Source: Spirochaetales bacterium
GTDB taxonomy: Bacteria; Spirochaetota; Spirochaetia; Sphaerochaetales; Sphaerochaetaceae
Length of the DNA stretch: 6,758 bases
Assembly (NCBI GenBank): GCA_017614625.1
Contig: JAGABK010000156.1
Coordinates: 1-6,758 of the forward strand
Direction: 5' to 3'
Position 1 is the stretch's first letter. Each line of letters opens with the position of its first letter. The notes beneath the pieces are model-generated. The model had not been told where the DNA came from. It saw only the letters and a list, made by a program, of their open reading frames with translations, and searched no databases. The translations under genes were made by a program, and so were the position numbers. Positions 5,565-6,758 of the stretch are shown here, in pieces.

Positions 5565-5593
5565 AAGGGACCTCCGCATTGCGAAGGCCCCTT
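5565..5593. terminator. Hairpin terminator between convergent genes, better formed for the minus strand
   Basis: Arms AAGGGACCTCCGC (5565-5577) and GCGAAGGCCCCTT (5581-5593) pair over 13 positions with two mismatches and an ATT loop. Read on the minus strand the hairpin runs into TTTTCTT, a typical intrinsic terminator tail for the beta-barrel gene. On the plus strand the following bases (GATTCC) are not U-rich, so termination of xdhC is less certain. A second small dyad TTGATT-CC-AATCAA (5592-5605) abuts it and may help in that direction. Confidence 0.7.
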
Positions 5594-5612
5594 GATTCCA
5601 ATCAAATCAGAT

Positions 5613-6758
5613 TCACTTCTTGTCGTATCCGATACTGACCTTGATCGTGAGGGAGTCGACGGGCTTGTCGCCGAGTTCCTTTCCGAACTCCTGCCAGCCG
5701 TAGGAAGCGTCGATCTGTGCGAACGGGAGCCAGATGCCGGCGCCGACGGACAGGAAGCCGCGGTTGATGCCTGCACGGACCGTCACGATGTCGAAGACGC
5801 CGACTTCTGCGCCGATGTTCAGGTGGAGCAGAAGGTCGCTGGCCCTGAACTCCTCGCTGCCGAAGGACTTGCAGAGCTCGAACATATCGATGAGGTCTGC
5901 CGTGATGACCGGCTTGAGAACCGCGACATCCGGAGTGAATGCGAAACCGAAGTTGAGGGTCCAGGGAGTCTTGACTTCGAACTCGACGGACTCCTTGACC
6001 TCACCCTCGGGCTGACCCTGGATGGCGCCCTCACTGAAGGAGTTGATCAGATAGCCTGCGCCCTGATAGCTCTTCATGTGGTAGATGCCGTTGAGGTTGT
6101 TCGCCGTGGCGCAGATGGAAATCTGGTCGTTCAGAAGTCCGAGTGTCACACCAAGATCGAACGGAACACCGAAACCGCCCATGACGGGAGTCTTCCAGAG
6201 AAGGGTCTCGACGGGATCTTCGTCGCCGGAGAACATGCTGATGATCTTGCTTCCGCCGACACCCTTGAAGTATGCCTTGTACACGCCGTGGATCGAGGCG
6301 CCGACTGAAAGGGAAAGAGCATCGGTGTCAAGGACCTTGGCGCCGACCGCGAGGGTCTGGGCGAGGTTGACTTCTGGAATGATCGTCTGGTCAAGTGCGC
6401 TTGTTCCTTCGTTGAAGGAGTGGAGCTTGATCTGGACGTTGGTTCCGAGACCGAGAAGACCGAGCTTGAGGGAGGTGCCGAAATCGAACTTGGCGAAGGT
6501 GTTGTAACCGGTGCCGAGATTGAAGAGAAGCTTCTTGGCGAAGTCCGTGACGTCCTCGTCTTCCTGCTCACCCTTGACGATGCGGTTGAACTCTTCCATT
6601 GCAGTCTCATCTGAGACGAGCTTCTGCAGGTTGTAGTATGTCACCGAAATGGTCGGAAGGCTCAGTGCGAAACCCCTCTTTGCGAGAACCGCGGGGTTTG
6701 AATAGAAGCTGTCGAGCCTTGACATGTAGGCCAGACCGCTCTGACCCATGGCGTTGTA
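5613..6758 (-). CDS. Outer-membrane beta-barrel-like protein, 5' end outside the window
   Basis: The frame is open to the right edge (codons for Y-N-A precede the internal ATG at 6749), so the N terminus and any signal peptide are missing. The 381 residues seen start with YNAMGQSGLAYMSRLDSFYSNPAVLAK, close to the A-M-G-x-A-G-x-A...NPA opening seen in FadL/PorV-type and spirochaete outer-membrane barrels just after the signal peptide. The rest is rich in alternating polar/hydrophobic strands broken by G/N/D turns (e.g. LNIGAEVGVFDIVTVRAGIN, SLTIKVSIGY), as expected for a beta barrel. No catalytic motif is visible. It is convergent with xdhC and shares the hairpin at 5565-5593, so it is probably a separate unit from the selenium genes. 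The outer-membrane call rests on strand pattern; ligand and exact family are unknown. Confidence 0.65.
   Translation of the reverse strand, partial: YNAMGQSGLAYMSRLDSFYSNPAVLAKRGFALSLPTISVTYYNLQKLVSDETAMEEFNRIVKGEQEDEDVTDFAKKLLFNLGTGYNTFAKFDFGTSLKLGLLGLGTNVQIKLHSFNEGTSALDQTIIPEVNLAQTLAVGAKVLDTDALSLSVGASIHGVYKAYFKGVGGSKIISMFSGDEDPVETLLWKTPVMGGFGVPFDLGVTLGLLNDQISICATANNLNGIYHMKSYQGAGYLINSFSEGAIQGQPEGEVKESVEFEVKTPWTLNFGFAFTPDVAVLKPVITADLIDMFELCKSFGSEEFRASDLLLHLNIGAEVGVFDIVTVRAGINRGFLSVGAGIWLPFAQIDASYGWQEFGKELGDKPVDSLTIKVSIGYDKK

Noticed and set aside
5592..6308. Plus-strand open frame opposite the beta-barrel gene
   Set aside because: Acidic, repetitive composition arises from the antisense of a beta-strand protein; no start signal or family pattern.
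1..6758. Mobile element, CRISPR array, or tRNA/rRNA genes
   Set aside because: No transposase, spaced direct-repeat array, cloverleaf or rRNA-like segment was seen on reading the window; gene order is compact and coherent.

Overview
The window looks like a bacterial selenium-metabolism locus, most likely from a GC-rich diderm anaerobe. A gut or host-associated spirochaete (Treponema/Sphaerochaeta-like) is my best guess, based on the outer-membrane beta-barrel gene at the right edge together with the yqeC/selD/yedE set. This assignment is an inference; no rRNA or other phylogenetic marker is present.

Layout. Positions 1-477 (minus) hold the N-terminal 159 residues of YqeC, a P-loop protein tied to selenium-dependent molybdenum hydroxylases. 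It diverges from a small ModE-type winged-helix regulator (563-901, plus) across an 85-bp gap that contains a perfect 7+7 bp inverted repeat. The regulator meets selD tail to tail with an 8-bp overlap. selD is the last gene of a tight four-gene minus-strand operon: yedE (selenium transporter), a stand-alone TusA/YedF-N domain, a DUF3343 putative Se/S carrier, and selD (2335-3420, 2130-2333, 1915-2133, 894-1925). A second divergent control region (3421-3493) with a 17-bp imperfect palindrome separates this operon from a plus-strand pair. That pair is a class V cysteine desulfurase/selenocysteine lyase-like enzyme (3494-4633) and an XdhC-like protein (4626-5561), which overlap by 8 bp. A hairpin terminator lies in the convergent gap before a partial outer-membrane beta-barrel gene (5613-6758, minus).

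How it may work together. YedE would import selenium. The TusA-like and DUF3343 proteins would carry it as a persulfide or selenopersulfide. The desulfurase could mobilise S or Se from cysteine or selenocysteine, and SelD would make selenophosphate. YqeC and the XdhC-like protein point to the destination: maturation of the molybdenum cofactor of a selenium-dependent hydroxylase rather than selenoprotein synthesis. No selA, selB, tRNA-Sec or hydroxylase structural gene is present in these 6.8 kb, so the final step is inferred.

The most notable features are the swapped domain order of the XdhC-like protein, its translational coupling to a desulfurase, two candidate leaderless promoters with identical spacing, and two palindromic candidate operators placed over divergent promoters.
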